A program made the position numbers and the translations under genes. A model generated the notes under the pieces. That model saw only the letters and a list, made by a program, of their open reading frames with translations. It searched no databases and was not told where the DNA came from. Positions 20,641-31,914 of a stretch of DNA of 64,000 bases are shown piece after piece; position 1 is the first letter of the stretch, and each line of letters opens with the position of its first letter. The DNA comes from Pararge aegeria (Eukaryota; Arthropoda; Insecta; Lepidoptera; Nymphalidae), in assembly GCF_905163445.1 (NCBI RefSeq), contig NC_053200.1, positions 4,960,001 to 5,024,000 of the forward strand, in the 5' to 3' direction.

Positions 20641-21501
20641 TTAAATTTATTTGAGACAATTATTTAAGTGGTGATTTCCACTAAGAACATAGTGAAAAGG
20701 GCCACTTTGAAATGTGTGAATTTAGTGTAGTTACTACTCTATATCTTCTGTTTTCGCTTCTGTTCCAAAAATAAAATGGCAAAAAACCCAACCTTTAATC
20801 AGTAAGTAAGACCCTGTACATGGGTATATCATACTATGTTATGCCCCTCTCTAGGATAAAGCTAATGAAGATATACCTGTCACCAATGTTAACAGGAATG
20901 ATTGTTGTCAAAATCGGTGTTACACTTTAGCAGAACAACAAAGAAGACTTGATATTAAAGTTTCTCTTATACCTGTTTTCACTAAACTAATGCTTAGGCA
21001 TCGCCTATATCGAATGCCCAGTGATCTAGGCTATGTCTATAAAAAAAACGATTCACCAACTTTTAGGTGATAACAATTAATAAACGGTTTATGTAGGTAT
21101 GCCTATGAATCTCAATAAATCTCTAATCTCCTTAGGAAGAAGACATCACTTGTTTCATATTAAAATTCTTGTCCAGATTTTGTTGATTCTTAAAAGTTAA
21201 TAAGAGATTTTGAAGTCGCCTGAGTCTGACTTTATTATCACCGTCTTTATACGATCTGCAAATTCCGTTTTGTTATACATCTGAGTGTACTTACGTAAAG
21301 AGTCCATTTGAAAGCAGCTCGGCCTGTAAGGGCTAGGGGCTAGGGGCCTAGGCTAGATCGAACGATAATACGCCCACTTATCGCATACAATGCGGATATA
21401 AATCGACCGCGATCATTTCGAGACCGATATAGAAACTATAAATATTTGTGAAGAACACGAGCGCGTATGATACACAGAGCTATAACAATACATAGTGTAA
21501 C
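20641..21501. other. AT-rich DNA, no gene seen
   Basis: GGGCTAGGGGCTAGGGGCC at 21329-21347 is a small tandem duplication. Otherwise nothing recognised. Confidence 0.4.
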
Positions 21502-21674
21502 GAGAAGAAGAAGAAGAAATACTTTATTGCACACAAACATCAAAATATACATAAAATATAGAATAAGAAACAGAACAAAAATTATAGGCATGCAAAGGCG
21601 GCCTTATTGCTGCAAGCAATCTCTTACAGGCAACCTCTGGCAGAAGGAAAAGCTGCAAGAGAGCCGGAAAGTGC

Positions 21675-21722
21675 TATTATATATACACATATTTATAAAA
21701 ATAAATATGTGTATATATAATA
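21675..21722. repeat. Perfect 22-bp AT-rich hairpin
   Basis: Bases 21675-21696 pair perfectly with 21701-21722 around an AAAA loop (arms read TATTATATATACACATATTT...). It lies in the LINE 3' UTR and probably grew from (TA)n/(CA)n slippage. A biological role is not indicated. Confidence 0.9.
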
Positions 21723-21802
21723 TAATACATATATAATAAATATATATATATAAATACATATATAATTATATAATGAAAAAAGAAAAATACAAATAATACA
21801 CA

Positions 21803-22075
21803 TCAGTTACGATATTTGTTCGAATGAAGTGAAGTATCACTCAAAGACAGATAGTAATCTTTAAGACGACTTTTAAATATGGGAAGGAATTGACTTTTAC
21901 GGATGTCAGCAGGCAAATTATTCCAAAGCATAACAGCCTTAAAAGTGGAAGAGTTACCGAAGAACTTGGTTTTGCAAAATGGGAGTACCAGACGGTTATC
22001 GTGCCGAGATCGGAGGTCAGTATGTGAAGCAGAATCGGAAATATAGCGAAAACGGTATGTTTCCGATTTCGATTT
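21803..22075 (-). pseudogene. C-terminus of a non-LTR reverse transcriptase
   Basis: An uninterrupted 90-codon frame without a start codon, ending in TGA. Key stretch: FFGNSSTFKAVMLWNNLPAD, followed after two residues by KSQFLPIFKSRLKDYYLSL. The 'W(N)NLP..IR......F...L' pattern is the standard end of Jockey/CR1-type polyproteins downstream of the RT domain. The catalytic RT domain itself is absent, so the fragment cannot act alone. Confidence 0.8.
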
Positions 22076-22093
22076 CTATTACGAGTATTCTAA

Positions 22094-22352
22094 ACGATCA
22101 TCATAATCACCACTACAGGGCACCGGGCTCTTCTCAGAATGAAAAGGTTTTAGGCTATTGGTAGATATCACACGCCTTTAAAGACAATACGGAGAACTCT
22201 CAGTACTAAATGTTTAGCCACCATGTTTTGCTTCACCGTTGGAGCAAGTGATATTTTGAAACTACTTTAAACGCACGCTAATATGTGCCGGGTACAGAAC
22301 TCAGTCCCCTCGAAGGTGAGGCAGAATGCCTAACCACTAGGTAACCCGCAAT
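22094..22352 (-). mobile_element. SINE family B, near full length
   Basis: 3' end at left (CATCATAATCACCACTACAGGGC), body with GGAGAACTCTCAG and GGAGCAAGTGATATTTTG, and head with GAACTCAGTCCCC and CCTAACCACTAGGTAACCCGC. Confidence 0.75.
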
Positions 22353-23398
22353 AATTAAGCAGTTTTATTTTCTAAAGAACAACTGCTGAATTGTTGCCGG
22401 TTTTCTTCAGAGTAGAATCTGCATTCCAGTAGTACCAAACGGGCACACTTAAAATTTTATAAGAACCGGTACGGTAAGCCTACATAAAAGAATAATTGTA
22501 TACAACTTCTTTATATGCTGCAGTTATTTTATGTGACATTCAACAATCAGTTAATACCCTGTCTTATGATATTCCTACTCACTACAACTAAAAACTTATT
22601 ATAAGCAACGTTAATCAGCTTATTATAAAATCACAAACAATAATACATCAATCACATGTGTCGACATACACGCAATGTTCATTTGAGCAGAGTAGAGCAA
22701 GGTAGAACTCATATCACCTTTCAATATTACTTACGTTACGATATCAATACGTTTTGATCAATGATTTTTTTTTCATAACAAAAGTTCGTAGAAGCAATGG
22801 TGCATGAAGCGTAACATTTTACGTGTTTTCAAAAGAAATAAGTAGAAATAAATTATAGACTGTCTGTAGAGAATATTATTCGATTTTTGATCGGTGAGTA
22901 AAAAAAACCTTTGTTTCAACACGAAATATTTTTAATATCAAGTAAAATTTCATATACACTATCTATGATGATTCGATTTCATAAGCTCGGAATAAAGAAC
23001 AAATGTTACACGGTATTGAATCCATATTTTGAATCGAAACAGTTCTAATATTATCAATATGTTGTTCAGAGTTTCAAGCATGAGCTTGGAATCAGAACTC
23101 AACGTGTTTGCTAATTTGTGATTCGTTTTAAAGCTTTATGTCGTGACTTCTAAACGTCAAGCGTGTCAGTGAACACTCAACACCTATCGCTGTTAACGTT
23201 GTATGTATCACACTTTCACATTGTTTTGTTCAAATAAACTAAAAGGTCGGCTGAATTGAATCAAGAAACGAGTTATTTAATTTGCGCTATTATTGTCAGT
23301 ATCTTTATTAAACGTCAAGCTATATTATAGTAGGTACATAATAGGTGTATCTATTATCGAATTCGCTTTTATTAAAACCACTAGCAAAGTCAAATTGG
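22353..23398. other. AT-rich DNA, no gene seen
   Basis: No reading frame or repeat recognised until a Helitron-end remnant (TTATAATATTAGTAGGA) at 23400-23416. Confidence 0.45.
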
Positions 23399-23415
23399 TT
23401 TATAATATTAGTAGG

Positions 23416-23979
23416 AATAAATAAAAAATATAAATATATTAAGACAATAAATACACACATCGCCGTATTTTTTGATGATGCAGTCTAAGATGGTAGCGGG
23501 CCTAACGTGTTAGGGAGTATGGTAGTCATACCCCTAGTAGGTTTCTAAGCGACATCGCGCCGGAACTTTAAATCGCTTAGCGGCACGTCTTTGTCGGTAG
23601 CATGGTAACTAGCTACGGCCGAAGCCTCCCACTAGACCAGACTAGAGAAAATTCAAAAATTATAAATTCTCAAATATAGGGGATAGCCGAGAATCGAACC
23701 CGCAGCCTCCCACTTAAATTCACAGCATTCACCGCTGCGCCAGGGAAGTCGTCAAAAAGTCCCAAAGTAAGCGTAGCTTGTGTTATGGGTACTAAGATAG
23801 CTGATGAACATATTTTTATAAATATTATAAAACACATAAATACTTTTAACATAGAGATAAACACTAAGACACTGAAAAACATTCATGCTCATCACACAAA
23901 CATTTTTCCCGTTGTGGGAATCGAACCCAAGGCCTTGGACTCAGAAAGCAGGGTCGCTGCCCACTGCGCCAACCGGCTG
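23416..23979 (-). mobile_element. SINE family A, full copy split by SINE G
   Basis: 3' tail at 23416-23465 (ACAATAAATACACACATCGCC), remainder at 23759-23979 with GTGGGAATCGAACCCAAGG (B box on the minus strand) and CACTGCGCCAACCGGC (A box region). The intervening 23466-23758 is another SINE. Confidence 0.85.
23466..23758 (-). mobile_element. SINE family G inside SINE A
   Basis: On the minus strand: head CCCTGGCGCAGCGGTGAATG, B box GGGTTCGATTCTCGGC, body TGGGAGGCTTCGGCCGTAGC and AGACGTGCCGCTAAGCG, tail ending in TAGACTGCATCATC. About six bases of the host SINE are missing at the junction, and I see no clear target duplication. Confidence 0.8.
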
Positions 23980-24454
23980 TTATAGTATAATAACAGACGA
24001 CGAACAACTCAGTAAAATGATTACAATAGATGATACCACAAAGATGTTATCTAATTAAACTAACGTCAGAACCATCTTACATCCCAACAAAAGGTTGAAA
24101 ACATTTACTTATTCCTAATAATAACCATATTGTCTATGAGTTTATTACACGTAGTACGTACTCAATAAAATAATACTAAGCATTTTTATTTGTAAACGTA
24201 ATTAATTTAACGTATCGTTGCAATTATTAAAACCAATTTAGGTTATCGCTAACGAAGCCCAATAAGTTATAAACAACAATTTTTTATGCGTATTCTTCAG
24301 AAATGCAACCTCATTTAGATTTTAACGTACCAATCAATAATTATTATCATTTGGAATAATTTATCGACCTTACCTAAACGAGAACGTATTTGATCTACCT
24401 GGCTAAGTATTTATCTTTGTATACATCTTACTGACACTGTGAACAGGTTTTTTT
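23980..24454. other. AT-rich DNA, no gene seen
   Basis: No recognised feature. Confidence 0.4.
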
Positions 24455-24753
24455 CATCAACATCGTCATCATCGACCCATTGCCGGCCGACTACAGGGCA
24501 CGGGTCTCAGAATGAGAAGGGTTTTGGCCGTAATCAAGTCCGGATTGGTAGACTTCACACGCCGTTGAGAATATTATGGAGAACTCTCAGGCATGCAGAT
24601 TTTCTAACGATGTTTTCCTTCACCGTTTAAAGTGAGAAGTATTAAAACTGCTTAAGTTTAAAAATGCACATTACTCCGAATTGTCAGTTCGGACTCGAAC
24701 ACGGTGTCCACGAAAGGAAAGCCGATGCCTTACCCACTAGGCTATCAGCGCTC
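24455..24753 (-). mobile_element. SINE family B, full length
   Basis: GAT-rich 3' tail at the left, CTACAGGGCACGGGTCTCAG, GGAGAACTCTCAGGCATGC, CGATGTTTTCCTTCACCG, and head with CGGACTCGAACACGG and CACTAGGCTATCAGCGCT. Confidence 0.85.
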
Positions 24754-24834
24754 CTCAGATTCTACGTTAATTATAAGACGTACGTAAAGACGTGATGACT
24801 AGATATCGGATTCATTTTATTTATTGAGTGGTTT

Positions 24835-25080
24835 CATCATACACATTCCGATCGTATAGAAATCAATCGAACGTTGCGATCAGAAGGACCAGGGGAGCAT
24901 GAACGCGTAGGAGCAAGACGGTGCGAAGGTCGGTAGAACCAGTTTTGCGGGACGCTGCAACTCGCAAGGTGCCGGCGGCCAGGTTAAGTTCACTGTATTA
25001 GCATCATCGTCCGCCCTTTCATGTCTGCTTATCTGTCGGTCTAGGCGATTTAAATGAGCCTATTCAATTGTGCCGTGTTA
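24835..25080. promoter_or_regulatory. GC-richer block of unknown function
   Basis: Between 24840 and 25050 the sequence is clearly GC-richer than its flanks (GCAAGGTGCCGGCGGCCAGG at about 24966). No frame or repeat is recognised. It could be a regulatory element or a non-coding exon. Confidence 0.25.
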
Positions 25081-25286
25081 AGCCTTAGGCACAGAATTAA
25101 GAACATACAGAAACCGTGTACACGTCTAATATTGAAGCAACAAAAAACACTCAACTTTAGTAGTGCTTCTCGAAGAGGCGGTTAGTCACTTCTTACAATA
25201 TAGCAGTTATTATTTCACCTTTAATGTTCTAAACATTTAACATAAAAAAAAATACAAAAAAAGACTTCGTAAGACAAGCAAAAAGT

Positions 25287-25382
25287 AAGAAATAAATATT
25301 TTCTGCAACGGAAAGTATCCAGTAATTTTCTACATTTTACTTGGCACTGACTTCAAAATGTTGCAGAAAATATTTATTTCTT
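25287..25382. repeat. 23-bp perfect inverted repeat, 50-bp spacer
   Basis: 25287-25309 and 25360-25382 are exact reverse complements (GTTGCAGAAAATATTTATTT in the right arm). The 96-nt unit could fold into a hairpin. No target duplication or coding content. It is immediately followed by a (TA)n tract. Confidence 0.9.
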
Positions 25383-25388
25383 GAAAAT

Positions 25389-25476
25389 ATATATTTATAT
25401 ATATATTATAGTTATATATATATATATATATATATGTATTATAGTTATATATATATATATATATATATTTTATTTA
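25389..25476. repeat. (TA)n microsatellite
   Basis: Alternating TA tract broken twice by ATTATAGTTA, giving two similar sub-blocks. Confidence 0.9.
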
Positions 25477-25544
25477 TATTGATATATTTTTAAATCTTAT
25501 TTATTGCACCACCTACCTCTTTTCTACGTTTTTTCCTTTTACGC

Positions 25545-25695
25545 CATTGGTTGCCTGGAAGAAATCGCTATGTAGCGATAAGGCCATCAAATTGTACTCT
25601 CTTGATTGTATTTATATCTTTGTAACTACTTTTTGTTTCTTTGGTGTACAATAAAAGTGTATTCATTCATTCATTCATTCATTCATTCATTCTTG
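25545..25695 (+). mobile_element. LINE 3' end with (ATTC)n tail
   Basis: TGGTTGCCTGGAAGAAATCGC, TGTAGCGATAAGGCC and GGTGTACAATAAAAGTGTATT form the 3' UTR and poly(A)-signal-like end. At least eight ATTC units follow at 25660-25691. Only the 3' end is present. Confidence 0.75.
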
Positions 25696-26699
25696 CTTTT
25701 TAGTAGGTTTAAAAAAGTCTGTTCTTATTTTGTTAAAAAAAATCACGCTTTTTAGTGGATAGGTTTGCAGGTGTAACCGGGCACTTAACCATCAGCTCCT
25801 TTATAATGTAATCCACGCAAAACTAGTGCAATACTTATTAATCTATAATTTTGGTAGCCATCCTTGGTCCTGCATCTTCAGTTTGACGTTATTAAATGGT
25901 AATTTTCGAAAGAAGATGCACAAGTTACATTAAAAAATACTCGAATCGCTACAGGTGTGCCGTGCCTATAATATTTTAAGATTTTTCCAGAATCTGTCCA
26001 ATAGATCTTTACCAAATTAGAAAGGTCCACCTCTGAGATATTATGACGTATTTAACAAAAGAAAGAAAGAGAGAAAGAAGAATGGGCGGAGTATTCGCGT
26101 AAACAAAAGAAAGAAACATACAGTCGAATAGAAAAACTCCTCCTATTTTTATCTCGGTTGGAAAGGGGAAAAATGGTAAAAGTTTGTGAGCTAATAACAT
26201 TCCGGAGATGTGAAGTGAGAAGTGCGCGGACCCTTTTTTCTATTTTGGACACAATACATTGCAAGCAATAATGGCTCAATGAGGGTTCTGTACGTTCTTA
26301 ATTCTGTGGCCTCAGGCCAGCTTGGTACTGGTACATGAATGTTTTATTTGCGACAAGACGCATTCATTTCGTACAACTGAATAAACATTTACTTAATAAT
26401 AATGAAGACAATATTCGTTGTTCATAAATTAAACATTAATTAAAGTGTTGTCAATATGGTTAGCGATATATTCATTCTATAAAATGCTTTACTCCTTATT
26501 TTACTATTTTCTGAGGTGAATTTGTTGTTATGTTTTAGTTCACGAGATCACGTTTAGTTTTTAAGTGGGGACCAATAATGATTACGATTACCTCACCACA
26601 ATGTACCTACCTAAAATGTTGTGTATTATTTTTCGTAGCCTATTTTAATTGAATTCCTCATTTCTCTCTTCCATTATTGCCATCACGTAATAAATAACG
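25696..26699. other. AT-rich DNA, no gene seen
   Basis: Two overlapping minus-strand frames near 26009-26279 cover a purine-rich patch (GAAAGAAAGAGAGAAAGAAG at 26060) and are not credible genes. GGGGACCAATAATGATTACGATTACC around 26569-26594 distantly recalls regulatory block 2. Confidence 0.35.
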
Positions 26700-27065
26700 T
26701 TGATAAAGATTCAAAAATTCAAAATTCAAAATTCTTTTTTTTCAAGTAGGCCTAATATGAGCACTTTTGAAACGTCAAGTCTGTCTGTTTGTAGTGACTC
26801 TACCACCGGTTCGGAAAGCAGATTCTACCGAGAAGAAGCCAGCAAGAAACTCAGCAGTTGCTCTTTTCCAACATCAAAAATTAACATTTTAACATTCATT
26901 TTTATATCTTGTGAGAGATGAAAGCGGAGCCGGATGCTTCCAAGCAACCTTGTCATTAAGAAATTCATCAATTGTATAATAATCTCGCTGTAATAAATGT
27001 GTTTTAACACATTCTTTAAACTTATGCATTGGTAGGTCCGAAAATTTCCTACTAGTAGGTTCTTA
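26700..27065 (-). pseudogene. LINE family C, second copy
   Basis: Left side has (TTCAAAA)n-like tail and TTCAAGTAGGCC, then CCACCGGTTCGGAAAGCAGA and GAAGAAGCCAGCAAGAAACTC. On the minus strand the RT C-terminal pattern (YYTIDEFLNDK-like) is recoverable only in pieces, so the coding part is frameshifted. Slightly more decayed than the copy at 17655. Confidence 0.75.
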
Positions 27066-28589
27066 TACACATAAATTAAAACTTGGCTGTTATAGAAAAA
27101 ACATCAGCTCATAAAAGAATATAAGCTCTTTGCAAAAGATGTGCCAAGATATTACCAATGGCGAGACTACTAATAAAAAAAATTTTTCGCCTAATTGGCA
27201 ATTGGCTTCCGTCGTTTTAAAACCTCAATTCGTTACAAAAGATGCGTCTCGATTAACGTAACGCAAAACGGTACTTATATAGTTTAACAAGGCAATAACG
27301 GTTCAGAAATAAACTGGCTATTCTCGTGTCGATTGAAGACTCAAGAGTCAAGACACCCGTCAGTAATCGCGAATCGGGAGTTCTTATTTTGTTATTATTT
27401 TGACATCAAGCAAGAATTCTTTCAAACTAGGTCTTATACCTCAGTTCAAAACTTACTTGTACATTTATGTTTACTGTTCAGAGGCTATGAGAACAGTGCT
27501 ACTAATGTAGTTTATTTTTGATTTTTTCTTCTTCATGTTTCTGATTTTTATTTATTTTTAATCGATTTGACAGGCTACAAGTTTTTACAAGAAGTAGGTA
27601 ATTAATTTACATCTGACATCCGATAACATTATCACTATTTGCGATTTAGTGGGAATCGACGTTAAAATTTTGCTTTTATATATTTTTTCGAACGTGTTGT
27701 ATTTAAGCAACATACAATTTCGAAGCCTTTTTTGGCATTTTGAACAGTACAACTAGCTTGTCACTTTTTAGTTTAGAATCCTTTCATTCCGTTCAATAAT
27801 TTATTAGTTTTGCAATTAATAATCCCCTTTGTCCCTTTCTAACACAAGGCAATACTAATCGCGTCCTTTTCCCATCCTTTTTACATCTTAGCGCCATCTA
27901 GTATCGTTTAGCGGCATTATTTTGGCACCACTTACTTTCACGACGATTTCTATTAGGCCGCACCACACTCGTAGTGATCTCCAAGTACTTCATAAGTTAC
28001 CAAAATGCTACACAACATAAATTAAGTAGATATAGCTGAACAATATGTATTTGTATGTATTGTATCTGTTGTAACTAGTTTATTCAATCTTCAATCGCTC
28101 AGGCTTTGTGTTCAAAAAAATGTTCAATCACTGATTTTGTGGCCGAATTAGACTTTCATTTCAAGGTGTAATTTGTATATAAAGAAGCGTTGCTTTAAAT
28201 TGATAAATTTAATTAGTTTGCCAATTAAATAACAAAAGGCGATACAATTGAGGAAACTTAATGTTAACATTATAAATTGGCATTACCTTATAATTAAATT
28301 ATTCAGCTGACCTGACCGGATAGGTCACTTGCTAATATAATAATATTATATCGAAACCACAGATCATAACATTTTGAAGTTAATCTGTTCAACATTCGTT
28401 ATTATTGTAGGTTTGTTGTGGTGTTTACATTCTAATTATCTGATACTTAATACCGCATCACTAGTGATAAATAGCTTCTACACCTTCCTTCACCTACATC
28501 CTTCCAGATATTCTGATTAGATTTGTTCAGAACGTTTTCTAAACACCCAATATATAAATTTCAGGGCTGTAACTCTTTCCGTTTACGCG
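27066..28589. other. AT-rich DNA, no gene seen
   Basis: Short frames without domains. A slightly GC-richer stretch at 27835-27990 (ATCTTAGCGCCATCTAGTAT) is unassigned. Confidence 0.4.
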
Positions 28590-28685
28590 CTAGATCCTTG
28601 TCAATACCGTCGGACTGACAGATAGCAGCGTGACTTTTATAAGACACTTTTTTGCCCTCAGGGTACAAAAGTAAATCTTACTTTA
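28590..28685 (-). mobile_element. Repeat family Z fragment
   Basis: ACCGTCGGACTGACAGATAGC and GCCCTCAGGGTACAAAAG match in reverse the 5' part of the element at 49838 (CCCGGAGGGT... GTCCGTCCG). Confidence 0.55.
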
Positions 28686-28770
28686 AGGGTAACCGTAGAT
28701 TTAAGTTGGCGGAAGAAGTAATCGCCATCCCCTTACATACATTACATATATGCATGAACGTTTTATAAGT

Positions 28771-28983
28771 AAAGAAATATACTACGTCAATACACACATC
28801 GCCATCTAGCCCCAAAGTAAGCGTTGAATATTTTTATGAATAATATACATAAATAATTATTAAATACAGATAAACACCCATACACTGAAAAACATCTATG
28901 TTCATCACTTTCCAGCTGTGGGAATCGAACCCACGGCCTTGCACTCAGAAAGTAGGGTCGCTGCAAACTGCGCCAATCGGCCG
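28771..28983 (-). mobile_element. SINE family A, with internal deletion
   Basis: Has tail (CATCGCCATCTAGCCCCAAAG), body and head (GGGAATCGAACCCACGGCC, CTGCGCCAATCGGCCG). About 35 bp of the body between AGTAAGCG and TGAATATT is missing compared with the copies at 40028 and 45657. Confidence 0.85.
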
Positions 28984-30003
28984 ACAAGTGCCTGTGATAG
29001 GCCTAGATGAACAAAGAAATATTGAATTTGAATTTTGAATTATATAATTATGGACTTATTGTTACTCAATCGATACCATACTTAGTAGGTACAGCTTAAT
29101 CCATTAATATTGTGTCCAGTTGTAGATATTGCTTCAACTGTGAAATTATATTGTCACGATTCAGTCTAGTCCATGCAATCAAGCTATTACCACAGTATAC
29201 ACATTGTATTACTGTTGCAACACTCAGGGGAGTGTCTAGGTATTACCTACAGTTGGAGATTCACACTCCAAAATGCGAATTATAAAATAATTTGATTTAA
29301 AACTAATACTTAATGTGTTATAAAACAAGGCAATCTAGAAAAGGAGTAATAGGACACCATCATAAAAAGAGTCACTTATAATGGTTTTAGATTTTAATAT
29401 AATAATGGCAACCAAAATTCCTTCTTTATTATGTTTGTGGACCTCAATCTTTATCATATTGCTGATAGTATAGTATTTGGAATTAAGGAAAAAAATCCTT
29501 AACAATATTTTTTTATTTCGTATTGATTCGTCTCAAATACTCTTAATTCCATAACTATCATTAGAAATCAGTTTATAAGACTCATGTGTCTGTAGATGAT
29601 TTTTTTTTAGTGTCGAAATATTTCTTTAGTAGTTATAAAAACTAAAAATAAACTTAAATCCCCTAATTGTTTGGTTACGATTGATATATTAAAAACAATA
29701 AGAATATTTGTACTAGGACTACATGACCACGAAGGGCTTAAAGCGTAATTTAAGCAGGTATCCGACCGGCCTCTATTATTACTACACTGGACTGGCAACC
29801 CCACACAAATGTCTGCAAATTTAGTCCGCATTTGAAGTGCAACATGTAACATACGAGTGTCTCTGGAACTAGTAAGATACTGTTTTAGGTAATTCTAAGG
29901 TTTAGTTTCTTGGATAAGCGCATTACTGGTAGCGACATAATGGCATCCATTAATTGTAATCAAAAACTAAGCGACAGCAGCTTATTAAGTGATAGCAAAA
30001 GAA
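28984..30003. other. AT-rich DNA, no gene seen
   Basis: An 81-codon minus-strand frame at 29607 has no recognised domain or coding-like composition. Confidence 0.4.
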
Positions 30004-30363
30004 CAGTGGCGTGCAAAGGATTTTTGACCTGGGTATGCATTAAAAAGGCAAATAGCATATGATGTAAAAATCCTTTCCCTTTATGATTTATGCAAAAAAA
30101 TTAGGGTAAATTTGTATCTTCGTTTGTGATTCGCACCGCAAGGATTTGGAATGCCCTTTCTGCTTCCATTTTCTCCAGTATCTACACTATGGGTACCTTC
30201 AAATGAAGAATGAATAGGCATCTTCTAGGCAATATTCTATTATATATATTATAATCTTATAGGCGCTTCACCTTAGACTACATCATCACTTACCACCAGT
30301 CAAGCGCTCGACTATAAACATAAGTGCCAGTGCTTTTGTGTTTCTATGAAGTATATGCCACTG
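30004..30363. mobile_element. hAT-like MITE, interrupted
   Basis: Left end CAGTGGCGTGCAA and right end TATGCCACTG match the MITE at 14592. Internal CCAGTGCTTTTGTG is shared with it. About 215 bp (30108-30324) of LINE-derived sequence sits inside. No target duplication around the MITE is visible. Confidence 0.65.
30108..30324 (+). pseudogene. LINE 3' end with RT C-terminus inside a MITE
   Basis: GATTCGCACCGCAAGGATTTG and GGAATGCCCTTTCTGCTTCC encode the end of a non-LTR reverse transcriptase (RIARIWNALSA-like, then NRHLLG). The 3' tail, TTAGACTACATCATCACTTA followed by CCACCAG, is shared with the 3' tail of SINE family G, suggesting that G was mobilised by this LINE type. Confidence 0.6.
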
Positions 30364-30823
30364 GAATAGGGTTCAGTGACGTATTCTCTATTCTACAATT
30401 AATATTAGGTTGGTGGCTTCAATTCCTTATGAAAATGTAGGTGGTAACAAAAAGGCAGTCTTAACGGTAGACAATGATCACTTCGAGACAACCTTGAGAC
30501 TAGGAAAACATAGAAATGTTGGCGTTGTTATTATGTGCCTAGTATTTGACCAGTGACTAGCACTAGTATCATGTAATCAGTTGTTTAATATTCAATCTGT
30601 GTACAATAGATGGGCTTAGTATGAGCGAAGCTGCTCACTGAACCACATCGGCAAAGGAGCGAGTGTGCCTTTGTGCCTGTAATTTCACCGACATATTCCG
30701 CTAGCGTCATATTCCTGTGCGACAATCTGTTAAAACATTTAGAGCTAATTGAGTTATTATTAAATTAAGGAAGACTTTACTGAAAAATGAACTTTTATTG
30801 CATTTTGGTACTAAAAAACCACA
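30364..30823. other. No gene seen
   Basis: No recognised repeat or frame. Confidence 0.4.
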
Positions 30824-31507
30824 TTATTATATAATTAAAGAGGTTTCTTACATACACTCATCATCATCATCATCATTTCAACCAATTGAAGTCCACTGCT
30901 GGACATAGGTCTTTTGTAGGGAGTTCCACGATTCACGGTCCCGGGCCGCATGCCGCCATCGGCTCCCAGCGACTCGCCTGATCATCCGTCCACCTCGTTG
31001 GGGGGCCGACACTGCGTTTATCGGTGCGGGGTCGCCATTCTAACACCTTAAGACCCCGACGTCCATGGGTTCTCCGAGCTATGTGCCCTGCCCATTGTGA
31101 CTTCAGCTTCGCGACTCGCTATGCTATGTAACTCTAGTTCTTCTACGAATCTCGTCATTTCTGATTTGATCCCGTAGAGATATTCCTAGCATAGCTCTCT
31201 CCATCGCCCGCTGAGTGACTCTGAGCCTTCTTATGAGGCCCAAAGTAAGCGACGACAATCCAGGTACACACAATCTAGTTACATACACTACGTTAGCTAA
31301 AATTAAACGAATAAGAGAATGTTAAAAAAACAGATCAACAGATTATGTAATTAAGAGGTTTTTTACATACACTAAATTGGCGAAAAATAAACGAATAAAA
31401 GAATATAGAAAAAACAGATCAACAGATTATGAAATTAAAGAGGTTTCTTACATACACTACGTTATCTTAAATTAAACAAAAAAAGAATATTGAAAAAAAC
31501 ACTCCAG
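30824..31507. repeat. 84-85-bp minisatellite interrupted by a LINE
   Basis: Units start with TTACATACACTA at 31279, 31363 and 31448 (spacing 84 and 85 bp) and share AAACGAATAA, AACAGATCAACAGATTATG and AATTAAGAGG-type blocks. A partial unit at 30824-30858 lies on the other side of the LINE at 30859-31278, so the array existed before the LINE arrived. Confidence 0.85.
30859..31278 (-). pseudogene. RTE-like LINE, 5'-truncated, with 11-bp target duplication
   Basis: The 3' end is at the left with a (CAT)n run (the (ATG)n tail on the minus strand). The coding remnant on the minus strand matches the C-terminus of lepidopteran endonuclease-reverse transcriptases, as at 48300. The same TTACATACACT lies on both sides (30848-30858 and 31279-31289), a target-primed integration footprint. 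Frameshifts are present. Confidence 0.85.
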
Positions 31508-31914
31508 ATAAAACAAAAGTTGATTCGTTGGCGCTCTGAAAAAGCAACAGAAACAATTCGCACAAGTGAGTTATTTTCACTGTAGAAAGATAGAAAGTAT
31601 AGTTTTTTAAAGTAGCGCTTAGTGTAATTTATAGAACTTTAAAATACAATTTCTTTATTTACCATGTACAAAATAAATAATAATTGAAACAGCATGGTCT
31701 TAGTCTGGACATATTGCAAATTCGTATGAAACTATATGCTAAAAAAAAACCGGCTCACACAATACAGTTAGGTAGAAACACATATCTAGTAAAAGTTGTA
31801 ACCCAAGATCAGCGTGAACAAGGCCAGAAATATATCGCAAAACTTGTAAAATAACCAACTCTTAAACTGAAATAAAGCTGGGATAGCGCAGAAGCATTAA
31901 AATGTTTTTAAGTA
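31508..31914. other. AT-rich DNA, no gene seen
   Basis: AAAAACCGGCTCACAC near 31746 could be the end of a family Z element; too short to call. Confidence 0.35.

Larger units (their letters stand above)
21502..22090 (-). mobile_element. LINE family D, 5'-truncated copy
   Basis: On the minus strand: RT C-terminal coding part (21803-22075), 3' UTR with GGTTGCCTGTAAGAGATTGC and GCAATAAAGTATTTC, and a (TTC)n tail at 21502-21517. The 5' truncation abuts a SINE B at 22094. The degree of preservation suggests a fairly young insertion. Confidence 0.85.

Noticed and set aside
25389..25476. (TA)n tract as an origin or promoter
   Set aside because: Simple microsatellite; no associated elements.
26009..26279. 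Overlapping minus-strand frames near a purine-rich tract
   Set aside because: Serine/phenylalanine-rich translations arise from the GA-rich tract.
31279..31507. CRISPR-like array of repeats
   Set aside because: Units of 84-85 bp are repeated throughout without unique spacers, and the host is a eukaryote.
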